64,000 nucleotides of DNA, taken from contig NZ_JADOET010000013.1 in the NCBI RefSeq assembly GCF_015645385.1, positions 1 to 64,000 on the forward strand, written 5' to 3'. A program made the position numbers and the translations under genes. Under the pieces are notes generated by a model that was not told the DNA's origin, did not search any database, and saw only the letters and a program-made list of their open reading frames with translations. Shown here piece by piece: positions 55,486-64,000 of this stretch. The stretch comes from Winogradskyella marina (lineage in GTDB: Bacteria; Bacteroidota; Bacteroidia; Flavobacteriales; Flavobacteriaceae). Position 1 is the first letter of the stretch, and each line of letters begins with the position of its first letter.

Positions 55486-55554
55486 CCCTTCCGTCTTTGA
55501 TTTTTTTAAGTGAAATCAAATCCACCTTCCCTTATGCATAAGGGAAGAGCTGGG
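55486..55554 (+). repeat. Hairpin-forming dispersed element, family G, copy 3
   Basis: CCCTTCCGTCTTTGATTTTT, AAGTGAAATCAAATCC and ACC, then the perfect palindrome TTCCCTTATGCATAAGGGAA (55527-55546), ending GAGCTGGGG. With copies E5 and G2 it fills the 346-base gap before the Wzt-like gene. Confidence 0.78.
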
Positions 55555-55603
55555 GAGAATTTTTAAGATAAGGTATATAGATAGGAAAGATTAATAGATT
55601 TAG

Positions 55604-56833
55604 ATGTCTGATAAAAATGAAATAGTAGCTGATGGTGCTGTCCTTGTTAAGGTTGAGGGTTTGAGCAAAAAGTTTTGCAAAGATCTTAAAACTAGCCTTT
55701 GGTATGGATTAAAAGATTTGGTGAGTGGCGTTTCTGGCTCAACGGAAGACAGGTTATTGCGGCCAAAAGAGTTTTGGGCAGTAAAGGATATTAGTTTTGA
55801 ACTGCGACGTGGTGAGTGTTTGGGTTTAATTGGGCATAATGGAGCAGGTAAAAGTACTTTGTTAAAAATACTTAACGGTCTTATAAACCCAGACGCAGGT
55901 AAAGTCACCATGAAAGGTCGTATTGGTGCGTTAATAGAATTAGGCGCTGGTTTTAACCCTATTCTTAGCGGCCGAGAAAATATTTATAATAATGGTGCTA
56001 TATTAGGCTTTAGCCGAAAAGAGATTGATAGCAAGTTAGAGGCTATTATTGCTTTTGCAGAATTAGAAGACTTTATAGACATGCCTGTACAGCATTACAG
56101 TTCTGGTATGAAAGTACGTTTAGGCTTTGCCGTAGCCGCTCAAATGGAACCTGATGTGTTGATTATTGATGAAGTGTTAGCTGTTGGAGATTTAGGCTTT
56201 ATTTTGAAATGTTTTAAAACTATTGATACTATTTTGCCACACACTGCGGTAATATTTGTTTCACATAGTATGCCTATGATATCTCGTATTTGTAGTCAAA
56301 TTGTTTTGATGGACCGTGGGGAATCAAAATTTCAAGGAGGTGATGTAGGAAAAGCAATAGATTTATATTATAATAGGTTTGCCATAAATGAAAGTTCAGT
56401 GGTGTATACAGATTCATGTATAGAGTTAAATCACAGTGCTGTTTTAGCAGAAAAGTATGAAAAAAACATAGCTCAATTACCTTGGAGAGAAAAGCTTGAA
56501 TTTTTATTTGAATTTAATATTTTGGCACCAATTAAAGACTATGAATTTTTTATAATTATTATTGATAAAGAACAGCGACCAGTGGCTCGTTTTAAGCAAA
56601 ACAACTTTGATTTATCGCCGAAATCAAATTCTTCTGTAATATCTTTTAAAGCTTCTCATAATGATTTACAACTGTCAAAAGGGGTGTATTCAGTTAATTT
56701 AGCAGTAAGAGAACGAATGAGTAAAAATCCAGTTTATAGAATTAATGGAATTTTACCATTTCAAATTACGGATAAAGATGAAACTTGGGAGCCTTTTTTG
56801 TTAACTTCAAGTTTTGAATCAATCTCTAATTAA
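55604..56833 (+). CDS. ABC polysaccharide exporter ATPase (Wzt-like)
   Basis: A 409-aa ATPase that energises the Wzm-like permease. The cassette (about 14-250) has Walker A GHNGAGKST (77-85), the signature HYSSGMKVRLGFAVA, Walker B VLIIDEVLAVGD and a conserved His in FVSHSM. Residues of about 270-405 form a Wzt C-terminal beta-sandwich, which binds the capped non-reducing end of the glycan in systems with defined chain ends. Such recognition usually needs a capping enzyme; the sulfotransferases nearby are possible modifiers, but this is inference. Confidence 0.93.
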   Translation: MSDKNEIVADGAVLVKVEGLSKKFCKDLKTSLWYGLKDLVSGVSGSTEDRLLRPKEFWAVKDISFELRRGECLGLIGHNGAGKSTLLKILNGLINPDAGKVTMKGRIGALIELGAGFNPILSGRENIYNNGAILGFSRKEIDSKLEAIIAFAELEDFIDMPVQHYSSGMKVRLGFAVAAQMEPDVLIIDEVLAVGDLGFILKCFKTIDTILPHTAVIFVSHSMPMISRICSQIVLMDRGESKFQGGDVGKAIDLYYNRFAINESSVVYTDSCIELNHSAVLAEKYEKNIAQLPWREKLEFLFEFNILAPIKDYEFFIIIIDKEQRPVARFKQNNFDLSPKSNSSVISFKASHNDLQLSKGVYSVNLAVRERMSKNPVYRINGILPFQITDKDETWEPFLLTSSFESISN

Positions 56834-56848
56834 AGCGTAAGTTATTTT

Positions 56849-57922
56849 ATGATAAACGTCACCAAAACATTTTTACCTCCACAAGAAGAGTACAATGCTA
56901 TATTAAAGAGTGCATGGGATACTGGTTGGATGACTAATAGAGGTGTTTTGGTTCAAGAACTCGAAGCTAAACTAAAAACATATTTAGGAATCTCAAACAT
57001 TATAGCGACTACTAATGGTACGTTGCCTTTGCAAATTGCTATAAAAGCCTTAGGATTAACTGGCGAAATTATAACCACTCCTTTTAGTTATGTTGCGACG
57101 ACGAGCAGTATTGTTTGGGAGGGGTGTAAACCTGTTTTTGTAGATATTGATCCTGAGTATTTAACGATAGACGAAACCAAAATAGAAGCTGCTATCACAG
57201 CAAAAACATCAGCTATATTAGCAACCCATGTTTTTGGGAATCCTTGTGCTATAGAAGCTATAGAAGTCATAGCAAAAAGACACGACTTAAAAGTTGTTTA
57301 TGATGCTGCCCATTGTTTTGGAGTGACCTATAACGGACAATCTATTTTTAATTATGGCAACGTTAGTACCTGTAGTTTTCATGCGACAAAGTTGTTTCAT
57401 ACCGGTGAAGGAGGTGCCTTGTTTGCTAAAGATGAGACATTACATAATAAATTTTTTTATCATCATAATTTTGGGCATGATGGTCCAGAAGCTTTTCAGG
57501 GTATAGGTATTAATGCTAAGATGAGTGAACCACAAGCTGCTATGGGTTTGGCTGTGTTACCTTATATGGGTGAAATTTTAGAAGAACGAAAACATATTGC
57601 TGAGACTTATAATGCTGCCTTTAAAGACACTACGCTTAAATTATTTAAAATTAGAGAAGGGGCTCGTTGGAATTATAGTTATTACCCTGTTGTTTTTAAA
57701 GATGAAGCCGAACTTTTGCGTGTAAAAGCAGCTCTAAACCAAGCCGCTATTTTCCCTAGGCGTTATTTTTATCCTAGTTTAAATACTTTGGACTATGTTG
57801 AAAGCGTATCCTGTCCTGTTTCAGAGTCTGTAGCTTCTAGAGTTTTGTGTTTGCCTTTGTATCATGGGTTACAGCCTTTAGAGGTAAAATTAATAACAAA
57901 AATAATATTAGATACATTATGA
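56849..57922 (+). CDS. DegT/DnrJ/EryC1-family sugar aminotransferase
   Basis: A 357-aa PLP-dependent enzyme that aminates a keto nucleotide sugar. The Schiff-base lysine is Lys181 (SFHATKLFHTGEGG). The N-terminal TTNGTLPLQIAIKALG and VVYDAAHCFGV further mark the family, used for UDP- or dTDP-4-amino-4,6-dideoxy sugars. The oxidised substrate would come from an epimerase/dehydratase such as the one encoded at 50387. The start follows the Wzt-like gene by 15 bases. Its last codons overlap the next ATG (ATGA). Confidence 0.93.
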   Translation: MINVTKTFLPPQEEYNAILKSAWDTGWMTNRGVLVQELEAKLKTYLGISNIIATTNGTLPLQIAIKALGLTGEIITTPFSYVATTSSIVWEGCKPVFVDIDPEYLTIDETKIEAAITAKTSAILATHVFGNPCAIEAIEVIAKRHDLKVVYDAAHCFGVTYNGQSIFNYGNVSTCSFHATKLFHTGEGGALFAKDETLHNKFFYHHNFGHDGPEAFQGIGINAKMSEPQAAMGLAVLPYMGEILEERKHIAETYNAAFKDTTLKLFKIREGARWNYSYYPVVFKDEAELLRVKAALNQAAIFPRRYFYPSLNTLDYVESVSCPVSESVASRVLCLPLYHGLQPLEVKLITKIILDTL

Positions 57923-58617
57923 AAGTAGCTGTAATGCAACCATACATATTTCCTTATATAGGCTATTTTCAGATGGTTAATGCTAGTGATATATTTGTTT
58001 TTTACGATAATGTAGATTACATTCAAAGAGGCTATATAAATAGAAATAACCTATTGTCAGGTGATGGCAAACAGTATTTTACAGTTCCTGTAAAAAAAAG
58101 TAGTTTGGGGACGAAGGTAAATGAGGTTGTGATAAGTGATTATGGCAAGTGGAAAGTTAAGTTTCTAAAACAAATTAAATTTACTTATTCTAAAGCTCCA
58201 TTTTTTAATGATATTTACGATATTTTAGAGAATTTTTTAGAGAATAAAAAGTATGATAAAATAAGTGATTTCTCATTAGAATCTGTTATAATGATAAGTA
58301 ATTATTTAGAAATGCGGAACCAATTTGCATTTAGTTCAGAAATAGAAGGATTAAGTGAATTTGACGATAAGGTCGAAAAACTTGAACATATTTTAAATAA
58401 TTATAAGGCCAGTGAAATTATATTACCACCGGGTTCAAAAGAATTATATAAATATTGGGAGCCAATTAATGCTAAAAAAAGTACATTAAAAGCCCCTGAA
58501 ATTAAATACAAGCAGTTTAATTTTCAATTTGTAGAAAATTTATCCATTATTGATGTGTTAATGTTCAACGAGATTGAAAAAGTTAAGTCGTTTATAGAAA
58601 ATGTTAATTATCAATGA
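57919..58617 (+). CDS. WbqC family protein
   Basis: A 232-aa protein beginning MKVAVMQPYIFPYIGYFQMV, with FVFYDNVDYIQRGYINRN and FTVPVKKSSLGTKVNEV: the WbqC-like family (PF08889 type). Members are found in glycan loci and are thought to act in synthesis of unusual amino sugars; the reaction is not established to my knowledge. I chose ATG 57919 because it gives the conserved opening and overlaps the preceding stop codon. The overlap with the sulfotransferase gene is again ATGA. Confidence 0.85.
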   Translation: MKVAVMQPYIFPYIGYFQMVNASDIFVFYDNVDYIQRGYINRNNLLSGDGKQYFTVPVKKSSLGTKVNEVVISDYGKWKVKFLKQIKFTYSKAPFFNDIYDILENFLENKKYDKISDFSLESVIMISNYLEMRNQFAFSSEIEGLSEFDDKVEKLEHILNNYKASEIILPPGSKELYKYWEPINAKKSTLKAPEIKYKQFNFQFVENLSIIDVLMFNEIEKVKSFIENVNYQ

Positions 58618-59420
58618 AAACAATAACAGGAATTCATGGTGTGCCAAGATCCGGGACATCTTGGTTAGCTCAAATTTTTAATGCATCTCCAGAAGTAAGA
58701 TTAAAATTTCAACCATTGTTTTCGTATGCATTTAAGGAGAGACTTGATGAGTTCTCATCTTCTAAAGATATCACTGATTTCTTTGATGGCATATACAATA
58801 GTGATGACGACTTTATTAATATGAGAGATACTGACTTACTTAAAGGTTATCCTCAGTTTAAAAAAATGGAAGAACAGCAGCATTTAGTTTTTAAGCATGT
58901 TCGTTACCACAATGTTTTACCAAATTTAATGAAGAACCATAGCTATTTAAAACTCATTTTGGTTATAAGAAACCCTTTGGCTGTATTAAGCTCATGGAAG
59001 AACGCCCCAAGGGAATTTGACAAATCATGGGACTTTCTTAAAGAATGGAAGTTAGCGCAGCTAAAAAATACGGATAGGGCTGATTATTTTGGGTTTGATA
59101 AATGGAAGGTGGTAACTGAGATGTTTTTATCACTAGAAAAATCTTATCCAAAACGGGTTAAATTAGTTACGTATAAATCTATGCTTTCTAATACTTTAGA
59201 GGTGTCAGAAGAGTTATATAAATTTGCAGGAATAACTTTTGGGGAACAAAGCAAAAACTTTATTGAGGAAAGTAAAACGAAACAAGTCAATCACCCAAAT
59301 AGCGTTTTTAGAGTTAAAATTAATGATGAAGCTTATAAAAATGATATATCCATAGATATCCAAGATGAAATTATTCAAAATTTAAAAGGGACAAATTTAG
59401 AGCGCTTTTTATATGAATAA
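58614..59420 (+). CDS. Sulfotransferase family protein
   Basis: A 268-aa cytoplasmic enzyme that transfers sulfate from PAPS. The 5'-phosphosulfate-binding loop is GVPRSGTSWLAQIF (9-22) and the 3'-phosphate region is VIRNPLAVLSSWKN, with KPFL-like residues absent. The pattern resembles carbohydrate sulfotransferases of bacteria. Its place in a glycan operon suggests that a sugar of this polymer is sulfated. PAPS synthesis genes are not in the window. It overlaps its neighbours on both sides, so co-expression is likely. Confidence 0.88.
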   Translation: MKTITGIHGVPRSGTSWLAQIFNASPEVRLKFQPLFSYAFKERLDEFSSSKDITDFFDGIYNSDDDFINMRDTDLLKGYPQFKKMEEQQHLVFKHVRYHNVLPNLMKNHSYLKLILVIRNPLAVLSSWKNAPREFDKSWDFLKEWKLAQLKNTDRADYFGFDKWKVVTEMFLSLEKSYPKRVKLVTYKSMLSNTLEVSEELYKFAGITFGEQSKNFIEESKTKQVNHPNSVFRVKINDEAYKNDISIDIQDEIIQNLKGTNLERFLYE

Positions 59421-60429
59421 GCAAACAAAACCACTTGTTAGTGTAAGCGTGGTAACCTATAATCATGCTAATTATATTAAACAATGCTTAGATGGTATTT
59501 TAATGCAAAAAACCACATTTCCTTATGAGATAATATTAGGGGAAGATGATAGTACTGACGGAACTAGAGCAATTTGTAAAAATTATGCAGAACGTTTTCC
59601 AGTTAAAATTAGATTGTTTTTACGCTCTCGAAAAGATGTGATTAAAATTAACGGAAATCCTACTGGGCGTTTTAATTTTATGGAAAATTTAAAATCTTGC
59701 CAAGGCAAATTCATTGCACTATGTGAAGGTGACGATTATTGGACAGACCCATTAAAGTTACAGAAGCAGGTAGATCTTTTAGAAAGCTCTCCGAATTTGG
59801 TTGCTTGTCATCATTGGCAAAAAAATGCAGTCCTACAGGAAGGTTTATTTATAGAAAAAGATGCACCAAAAAAAGGTCATGGTTATTTTCCTAAAAAAAT
59901 AGCTACAGTAGAAAATATTTTTTCTAATGAGATGCGAGTGAAAACACGTACGGTTATGTTTAGGAATATAATTGACCCAAATTTTTTTCCTTATTGGTTC
60001 TCTGAAGTTGCTTTTGGAGATGTGCCGCTTAGTTTTTTACTAGGTAAACATGGTGATTTTGGTTTTATAGATGAAGAAATGGCTGTATATAGATTAACAG
60101 GAAATGGAGTTAGTACTGCAGGATTAGAGGAGTTAGGTAATAATCAATTTTATGTTCAGCATTTTAAAAACTGGATAGATATATGGGATTTTGCAGATAA
60201 GCATTATAATTACAAGTTTCATAAGCAAGCTTCAAAAACTGTGATAAGTTTTTATCGTATCATTGAATCCAATTTACCAACGAAAATGTCTTCTTTTCTA
60301 CATATTATGAAGTTTAATCTATTAGAGAGGAGAATATCTCTATTCAAATCTTTTACAGCGGCAAAATGGTTGTGTTTACAATACTTTAAAAAAAATAGGG
60401 TAAAAGTTAAAAAGAAAATTAGATATTAA
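59413..60429 (+). CDS. Family 2 glycosyltransferase
   Basis: A 338-aa GT-A enzyme. It starts PLVSVSVVTYNHANYIKQCL, has GEDDSTDGTRAIC and CEGDDYWTDP (the metal-binding DxD-type motif), then a C-terminal part with no membrane segment. It adds one sugar to the growing repeat unit at the membrane. Donor and acceptor cannot be predicted. It overlaps the sulfotransferase gene by 8 bases. Confidence 0.9.
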   Translation: MNKQTKPLVSVSVVTYNHANYIKQCLDGILMQKTTFPYEIILGEDDSTDGTRAICKNYAERFPVKIRLFLRSRKDVIKINGNPTGRFNFMENLKSCQGKFIALCEGDDYWTDPLKLQKQVDLLESSPNLVACHHWQKNAVLQEGLFIEKDAPKKGHGYFPKKIATVENIFSNEMRVKTRTVMFRNIIDPNFFPYWFSEVAFGDVPLSFLLGKHGDFGFIDEEMAVYRLTGNGVSTAGLEELGNNQFYVQHFKNWIDIWDFADKHYNYKFHKQASKTVISFYRIIESNLPTKMSSFLHIMKFNLLERRISLFKSFTAAKWLCLQYFKKNRVKVKKKIRY

Positions 60430-61370
60430 TGAAAGAAGAAAATTTAATATTTTTAATCTCTCAACCTAGAGCAGGTTCTACTTATCTTCAAAATTTGTTA
60501 TCAAATAATAATGAAACTAACACGTGTAGTGAACCATGGTTGCTATTATATTTTGCTAATCAATTTAAGCCTAATTTATTCGAAGCAAAATTTGATAATA
60601 AATTAGCTAAAACTGCTTTTAATGATTACCTAGAAAAATATCCAAGTATTAACTTTAATAACGAACAAAAGTCCTTTTTATTAAACTTATATACTCCTCT
60701 TTTTGATGGGTACAAATTTGCAATTGACAAAACCCCGAGATATTGGGAAATAATGGATGAGATTCAAAATCTATTTCCTAATAGTAAAATAATTATTTTA
60801 AAACGCAATCCATTAGACGTAGTAAAATCCATTATCAATACTTGGAATATAAATTCAATATCTGAATTAAATTATTACAAAAGAGATTTATTATTAGCTC
60901 CCAAAAAAATACATGCTTTTTGTAAAAACCACAGAGATAATCCTAATATATATGCTCTACGATACGAAGATTTAATTAGAGATACAATTGTAGAGATAAA
61001 AAAAGTATATAAGTGGATAGGTATTGCTTATCAAGTAGAAGTATCTGATACAAGTAATAATCAAAAGTATAAAGGAAAGTTTGGAGATCCCTATCAAAAC
61101 TCAGAGAAATCCTATTATCAGGTTAAAACAGAATTTAAACAAAAAACATTAAATAAAACATTTAAAGATTTTTTAATAGGTTATGAAAATTATTTAGGTT
61201 CTGAATTTTTATTGGCTTATGGGAACTATGAACTAACTGAAGCAAAACAAAAACAGACCAGAGCATATAATTATTTTATGCACATCCGTACGGATGGTCG
61301 GAAGAGAATTCATTTGAAAAAAGAATTCTCTTACCTATTGAAAGAAATTTTTTACAGGTTATTTAAATAA
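60429..61370 (+). CDS. Second sulfotransferase family protein
   Basis: A 313-aa protein with the PAPS-binding opening LISQPRAGSTYLQNLL (9-24) and the 3'-phosphate segment ILKRNPLDVVKSIINTW. It is not a close relative of the sulfotransferase encoded at 58614, so it probably modifies a different position or sugar. The start overlaps the stop of the GT gene (TAATG). It is followed by a gap of 96 bases, the first break in the operon's tight spacing since 56.8 kb. Confidence 0.87.
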   Translation: MKEENLIFLISQPRAGSTYLQNLLSNNNETNTCSEPWLLLYFANQFKPNLFEAKFDNKLAKTAFNDYLEKYPSINFNNEQKSFLLNLYTPLFDGYKFAIDKTPRYWEIMDEIQNLFPNSKIIILKRNPLDVVKSIINTWNINSISELNYYKRDLLLAPKKIHAFCKNHRDNPNIYALRYEDLIRDTIVEIKKVYKWIGIAYQVEVSDTSNNQKYKGKFGDPYQNSEKSYYQVKTEFKQKTLNKTFKDFLIGYENYLGSEFLLAYGNYELTEAKQKQTRAYNYFMHIRTDGRKRIHLKKEFSYLLKEIFYRLFK

Positions 61371-61466
61371 AATTTACTAATATTAAAAATATAACAGATA
61401 ACAATTGTTTAGCTAATATGTTTATTAATACTAGTGATTCTTTAACATCATAAAAAGGAAACTTTA

Positions 61467-62252
61467 ATGTTGATATCAATAATTACGATAAATTATAATG
61501 ATTTAGAAGGTTTGCAAAAAACAATGAAAAGTGTGTTGGGGCAAACCTATACCGATATCGAATATATTATAATTGATGGAGGTAGTGAAGATGGTAGTAA
61601 AGCTTATATAGAAAGTTGCGAACAAGATTTAGCTTATTGGGTAAGCGAACCAGATAATGGGATTTATAATGCAATGAATAAAGGAATTGCTCATGCTACA
61701 GGAGACTATTTGCTGTTTTTAAATAGTGGTGATTGGTTACTTGATGATTTAGTTATAGAGAATTTCGTAAATTTTATTCCAGTAGAAGATATAATTTATG
61801 GAAAAATTAAATGGATAAAAGAACAAAAAATATGGGATGATGATTTTTCAAATAAAATAACCTTCAAGTATTTTTCTAAGGCTTCTCTTCCTCATCAAGG
61901 TAGTTTTATTAAGCATAAATTATTTAGAGAGATTGGAAATTATGATGAGAAACTAAAGATTACTTCAGATTGGAAATTTTTTGTTTTAGCTATTTATAAA
62001 TATAATTGTTCATTTAAACGTATTAATATGTTTATCTCTATGTGTAATCGAGACGGTTTAAGTTGTCTTCCAGAAAGTTGGCCTTTAATTTTGAAAGAAC
62101 GAGAAGAGACTATGAAAACTTATTTTCCTGCATTTTATTCTGATTTAGCGATTTATGAAAATGTTGAAGAAAAATTGTTAACTAAAATTCATAAGTTAAA
62201 AAGAAATCAAAGATTTTGGATTTCTAAGGCTCTTATTAAAATATTTAAATAA
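61467..62252 (+). CDS. Family 2 glycosyltransferase
   Basis: A 261-aa GT-A enzyme with ISIITINYNDLEGLQKTMKS at the start, IIIDGGSEDGS, and LFLNSGDWL, a DxD-equivalent. The SLPHQGSFIK and FRKIG-like middle segment are typical of the bacterial WcaA/EpsE-like group. It lacks membrane segments and probably works on an undecaprenyl-linked intermediate. The next gene starts 2 bases after its stop. Confidence 0.9.
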   Translation: MLISIITINYNDLEGLQKTMKSVLGQTYTDIEYIIIDGGSEDGSKAYIESCEQDLAYWVSEPDNGIYNAMNKGIAHATGDYLLFLNSGDWLLDDLVIENFVNFIPVEDIIYGKIKWIKEQKIWDDDFSNKITFKYFSKASLPHQGSFIKHKLFREIGNYDEKLKITSDWKFFVLAIYKYNCSFKRINMFISMCNRDGLSCLPESWPLILKEREETMKTYFPAFYSDLAIYENVEEKLLTKIHKLKRNQRFWISKALIKIFK

Positions 62253-62254
62253 TT

Positions 62255-63397
62255 ATGAAACTCCTCTTCGTAACGCACGATACCACACGTACAGGAGCAC
62301 CTATGGTGATTTTGCACTTTTTACGTTGGTTACGTGTACATAAACCAGAAATTAAAGTAGATGTTATTGCTCTTAAAGGAGGTAATATGGAGGAAGATTT
62401 TAAAGCGAATTGTACAACGTATTATAATTATGCTTTAAAAACAAAAAAAGAGCCTTCGCCTTTTATTAAAGTTGTATTTAAGAGGTTAAAACTATATACC
62501 CCTAAAAATATAAAAGATGTATTTCTGTCAAATTTAGCAAGTAACGAGTACGATGTTATCTATGCTAATACTGTAGTTTCAATTCCTGTAGCTATAAATT
62601 TGAAAACGTTTTATGCCAAAACTAAGGTTATTGCTCATGTGCATGAACTAGAGGTGGTTATTAGAAGTTTATTACCTGATTTTAATGATTATTTACCACA
62701 CATTTCAAGAATTATTGCACCAGCACAATTAGTGAGAGAGAACTTATTTAATAATTGGGGCATAAATGAGAATGATGTAGACGTAGTTTATGAGTGTGCT
62801 AATGTAGAGTTGCCCTTAGCAGTAGAAGAAAAAAAAGCTAATTCTAATTTTATAATAGGTGCATCTGGTACAGTGCATTGGAGAAAAGGTTATGATTTGT
62901 TTATATTAGTTGCACGCTATATAAAAGAGCACTATGCAGAAGCTGATATTATTTTTCAATGGGTTGGTGGTTTGCCTAAAAACATCAAATATATAATTGA
63001 AGAAGATTTAAGAAAACTAAGACTACAAGATGATGTCTGTTTTATAGGAGAGGTTGATAATGCTAGTACCTATTTTAATGATTTTAATGTGTTTTTAATG
63101 CCATCAAGAGAAGATCCTTTTCCGTTAGTTTGTATTGAAGTCGGTTTATTAGGAAAGCCAATAATTAGTTTCGAACAAGCAGTTGGTACTAATGAAGTTT
63201 TGGAAAAAGGCGGTGGGTTTATAGTTCCATACTTAGATGTAAAAGCTATGGCTGAAAAAATAATGATTTATTATAATCAAAGAGATTTGATTAAAATACA
63301 TGGTGACATCAATAAAAAGGAATTTGGAAAGTTTACACCAGAATATATTTGTCCTCAATTGTATAATGTTATAGAAACGGAATTGAATGACGCCTAA
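62255..63397 (+). CDS. Family 4 (GT-B) glycosyltransferase
   Basis: A 380-aa retaining-type enzyme of the GT-B fold. The N-terminal domain has THDTTRTGAPMVILHFLRW; the C-terminal donor domain contains GASGTVHWRKGYDLFI, FIGEVDNASTYFNDFNVFLM and the catalytic-region PSREDPFPLVCIEVG, which has the conserved EX7E arrangement in part. The donor sugar is unknown. It overlaps the next gene by 11 bases. Confidence 0.9.
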   Translation: MKLLFVTHDTTRTGAPMVILHFLRWLRVHKPEIKVDVIALKGGNMEEDFKANCTTYYNYALKTKKEPSPFIKVVFKRLKLYTPKNIKDVFLSNLASNEYDVIYANTVVSIPVAINLKTFYAKTKVIAHVHELEVVIRSLLPDFNDYLPHISRIIAPAQLVRENLFNNWGINENDVDVVYECANVELPLAVEEKKANSNFIIGASGTVHWRKGYDLFILVARYIKEHYAEADIIFQWVGGLPKNIKYIIEEDLRKLRLQDDVCFIGEVDNASTYFNDFNVFLMPSREDPFPLVCIEVGLLGKPIISFEQAVGTNEVLEKGGGFIVPYLDVKAMAEKIMIYYNQRDLIKIHGDINKKEFGKFTPEYICPQLYNVIETELNDA

Positions 63398-64000
63398 AGT
63401 TTCCATAATCATTCCTAACTACAATCACGTTAATTTTATACAACAACGCTTAGATTCTGTTTTTAATCAAACAGTTCAGGATTTTGAAGTCATTTTATTA
63501 GACGATGCTTCTTCAGATAGTAGCGAGCAAGTTTTGTTATCTTACAAAAATCATCCAAAAGTAAGTCATATTATTATTAATAATGTCAATTCAGGAAGTC
63601 CGTTTAAACAATGGGAAAAAGGAATTAAATTAGCTGTTGGAGAATATATATGGATAGCAGAGAGTGATGATTTTTGCGAACTAAATTTTTTAGAAACGTG
63701 TTTAAAGAATAAATCTGATAATTCTCAAATTTGTTATGTTCAAAGTGTTGATGTAGATGAATTAGGGGATGTTTTGAAAGATAGAATAAGTTATACAAAA
63801 GAGTTTAACCCAAATATTTGGGAAGATAATTTTTCAATCCTAGGGATTCAATTTGTAGAAAAATATCTCTTAAAAAAGAATGTAATACCAAATGCAAGTG
63901 CTGTTTTGTTCAAGCGAAAATTAATTAAGCCAGATTTATTTAATAAAGAGTTGACTTCAATGAAAATGTGTGGAGACTGGTTTTTTTGGATTAAATTGAT
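63387..64000 (+). CDS. Family 2 glycosyltransferase (3' partial)
   Basis: Begins with ATG at 63387 and stays open to the window edge, so at least 204 residues are seen. It opens MTPKVSIIIPNYNHVNFIQQ and has VILLDDASSDSS and IAESDDFCE, the GT-A/DxD features. The sequence around residue 70 onward (SGSPFKQWEKGIKLAVGEYIW) is typical of chain-extending glycosyltransferases. The polysaccharide locus clearly continues to the right of the window. Confidence 0.9.
   Translation, partial: MTPKVSIIIPNYNHVNFIQQRLDSVFNQTVQDFEVILLDDASSDSSEQVLLSYKNHPKVSHIIINNVNSGSPFKQWEKGIKLAVGEYIWIAESDDFCELNFLETCLKNKSDNSQICYVQSVDVDELGDVLKDRISYTKEFNPNIWEDNFSILGIQFVEKYLLKKNVIPNASAVLFKRKLIKPDLFNKELTSMKMCGDWFFWIKL

Overview
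The window is chromosomal DNA from a marine-type member of the Flavobacteriaceae (phylum Bacteroidota). The evidence is: low GC; proteins with C-terminal type IX secretion (T9SS) sorting domains (ends at 408, 14373 and 29787); the Bacteroidota -7 promoter element TAnnTTTG in front of many genes; a long SecA; lipoproteins with acidic residues after the lipid-modified Cys; and flavobacterial families such as DUF2911, DUF3124, DUF3820 and DUF922. I see no tRNA, rRNA, CRISPR array, prophage or intact insertion sequence. The genus cannot be fixed from the sequence alone.

Layout. 0-9 kb: end of a T9SS cargo protein, then guaA, a LysM/periplasmic-binding protein, a DUF922 metalloprotease-like protein, DUF3820, pyrG and yidC. 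9-20 kb: fasciclin lipoprotein, YwqK-like repeat protein, mnmA, T9SS-sorted subtilase, nitronate monooxygenase-like protein, K+/H+ antiporter, DUF3124 lipoprotein, MATE transporter, a small acidic protein and a PAP2 phosphatase. 20-25.4 kb (minus strand): an ArnC/LAB_N/ArnT-like lipid-glycosylation operon, then meaB and DUF2911. 25.6-37.7 kb: M23 peptidase, S9 peptidase, several secreted or lipoproteins of unknown role, secA and DUF2795. 37.9-43.7 kb: cobalamin adenosyltransferase, a LolD/MacB-type ATPase, a methyltransferase and an ABC-F protein, separated by repeat-rich intergenic DNA. 43.7-64 kb (plus strand): a surface-polysaccharide locus running off the right edge.

The polysaccharide locus holds an outer-membrane export protein (Wza-like) and a tyrosine autokinase (Wzc-like), an initiating sugar-phosphate transferase, a TviB/TviC-type nucleotide-sugar pair, a further epimerase, a Wzm/Wzt-type ABC exporter, a DegT-family aminotransferase, a WbqC-family protein, two sulfotransferases and four glycosyltransferases. 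This suggests an exported capsule or O-antigen-like glycan containing uronic and amino sugars and probably sulfated. Most genes from 56.8 kb onward overlap or nearly abut, so they look like one operon.

The most unusual content is intergenic. At least eight families of short or medium repeats are present: a 254-bp direct repeat at 39.1 and 41.5 kb, a palindromic GTCCCCTTGAGGGGAC element, TTCGACTGCGCTCA elements, GAAGTTG-type arrays, a CGCAGAG/CGGAGG array, and hairpin-forming elements clustered beside a broken DUF559 endonuclease gene inside the polysaccharide locus. A decayed copy of the 3' end of the ABC-F gene lies about 350 bp from the intact gene. I do not see a clear new defence or enzymatic system. 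The best candidates for undescribed biology are the DUF559/hairpin-repeat association and the pair of uncharacterised genes (52.0-53.7 kb) lodged in the glycan locus.
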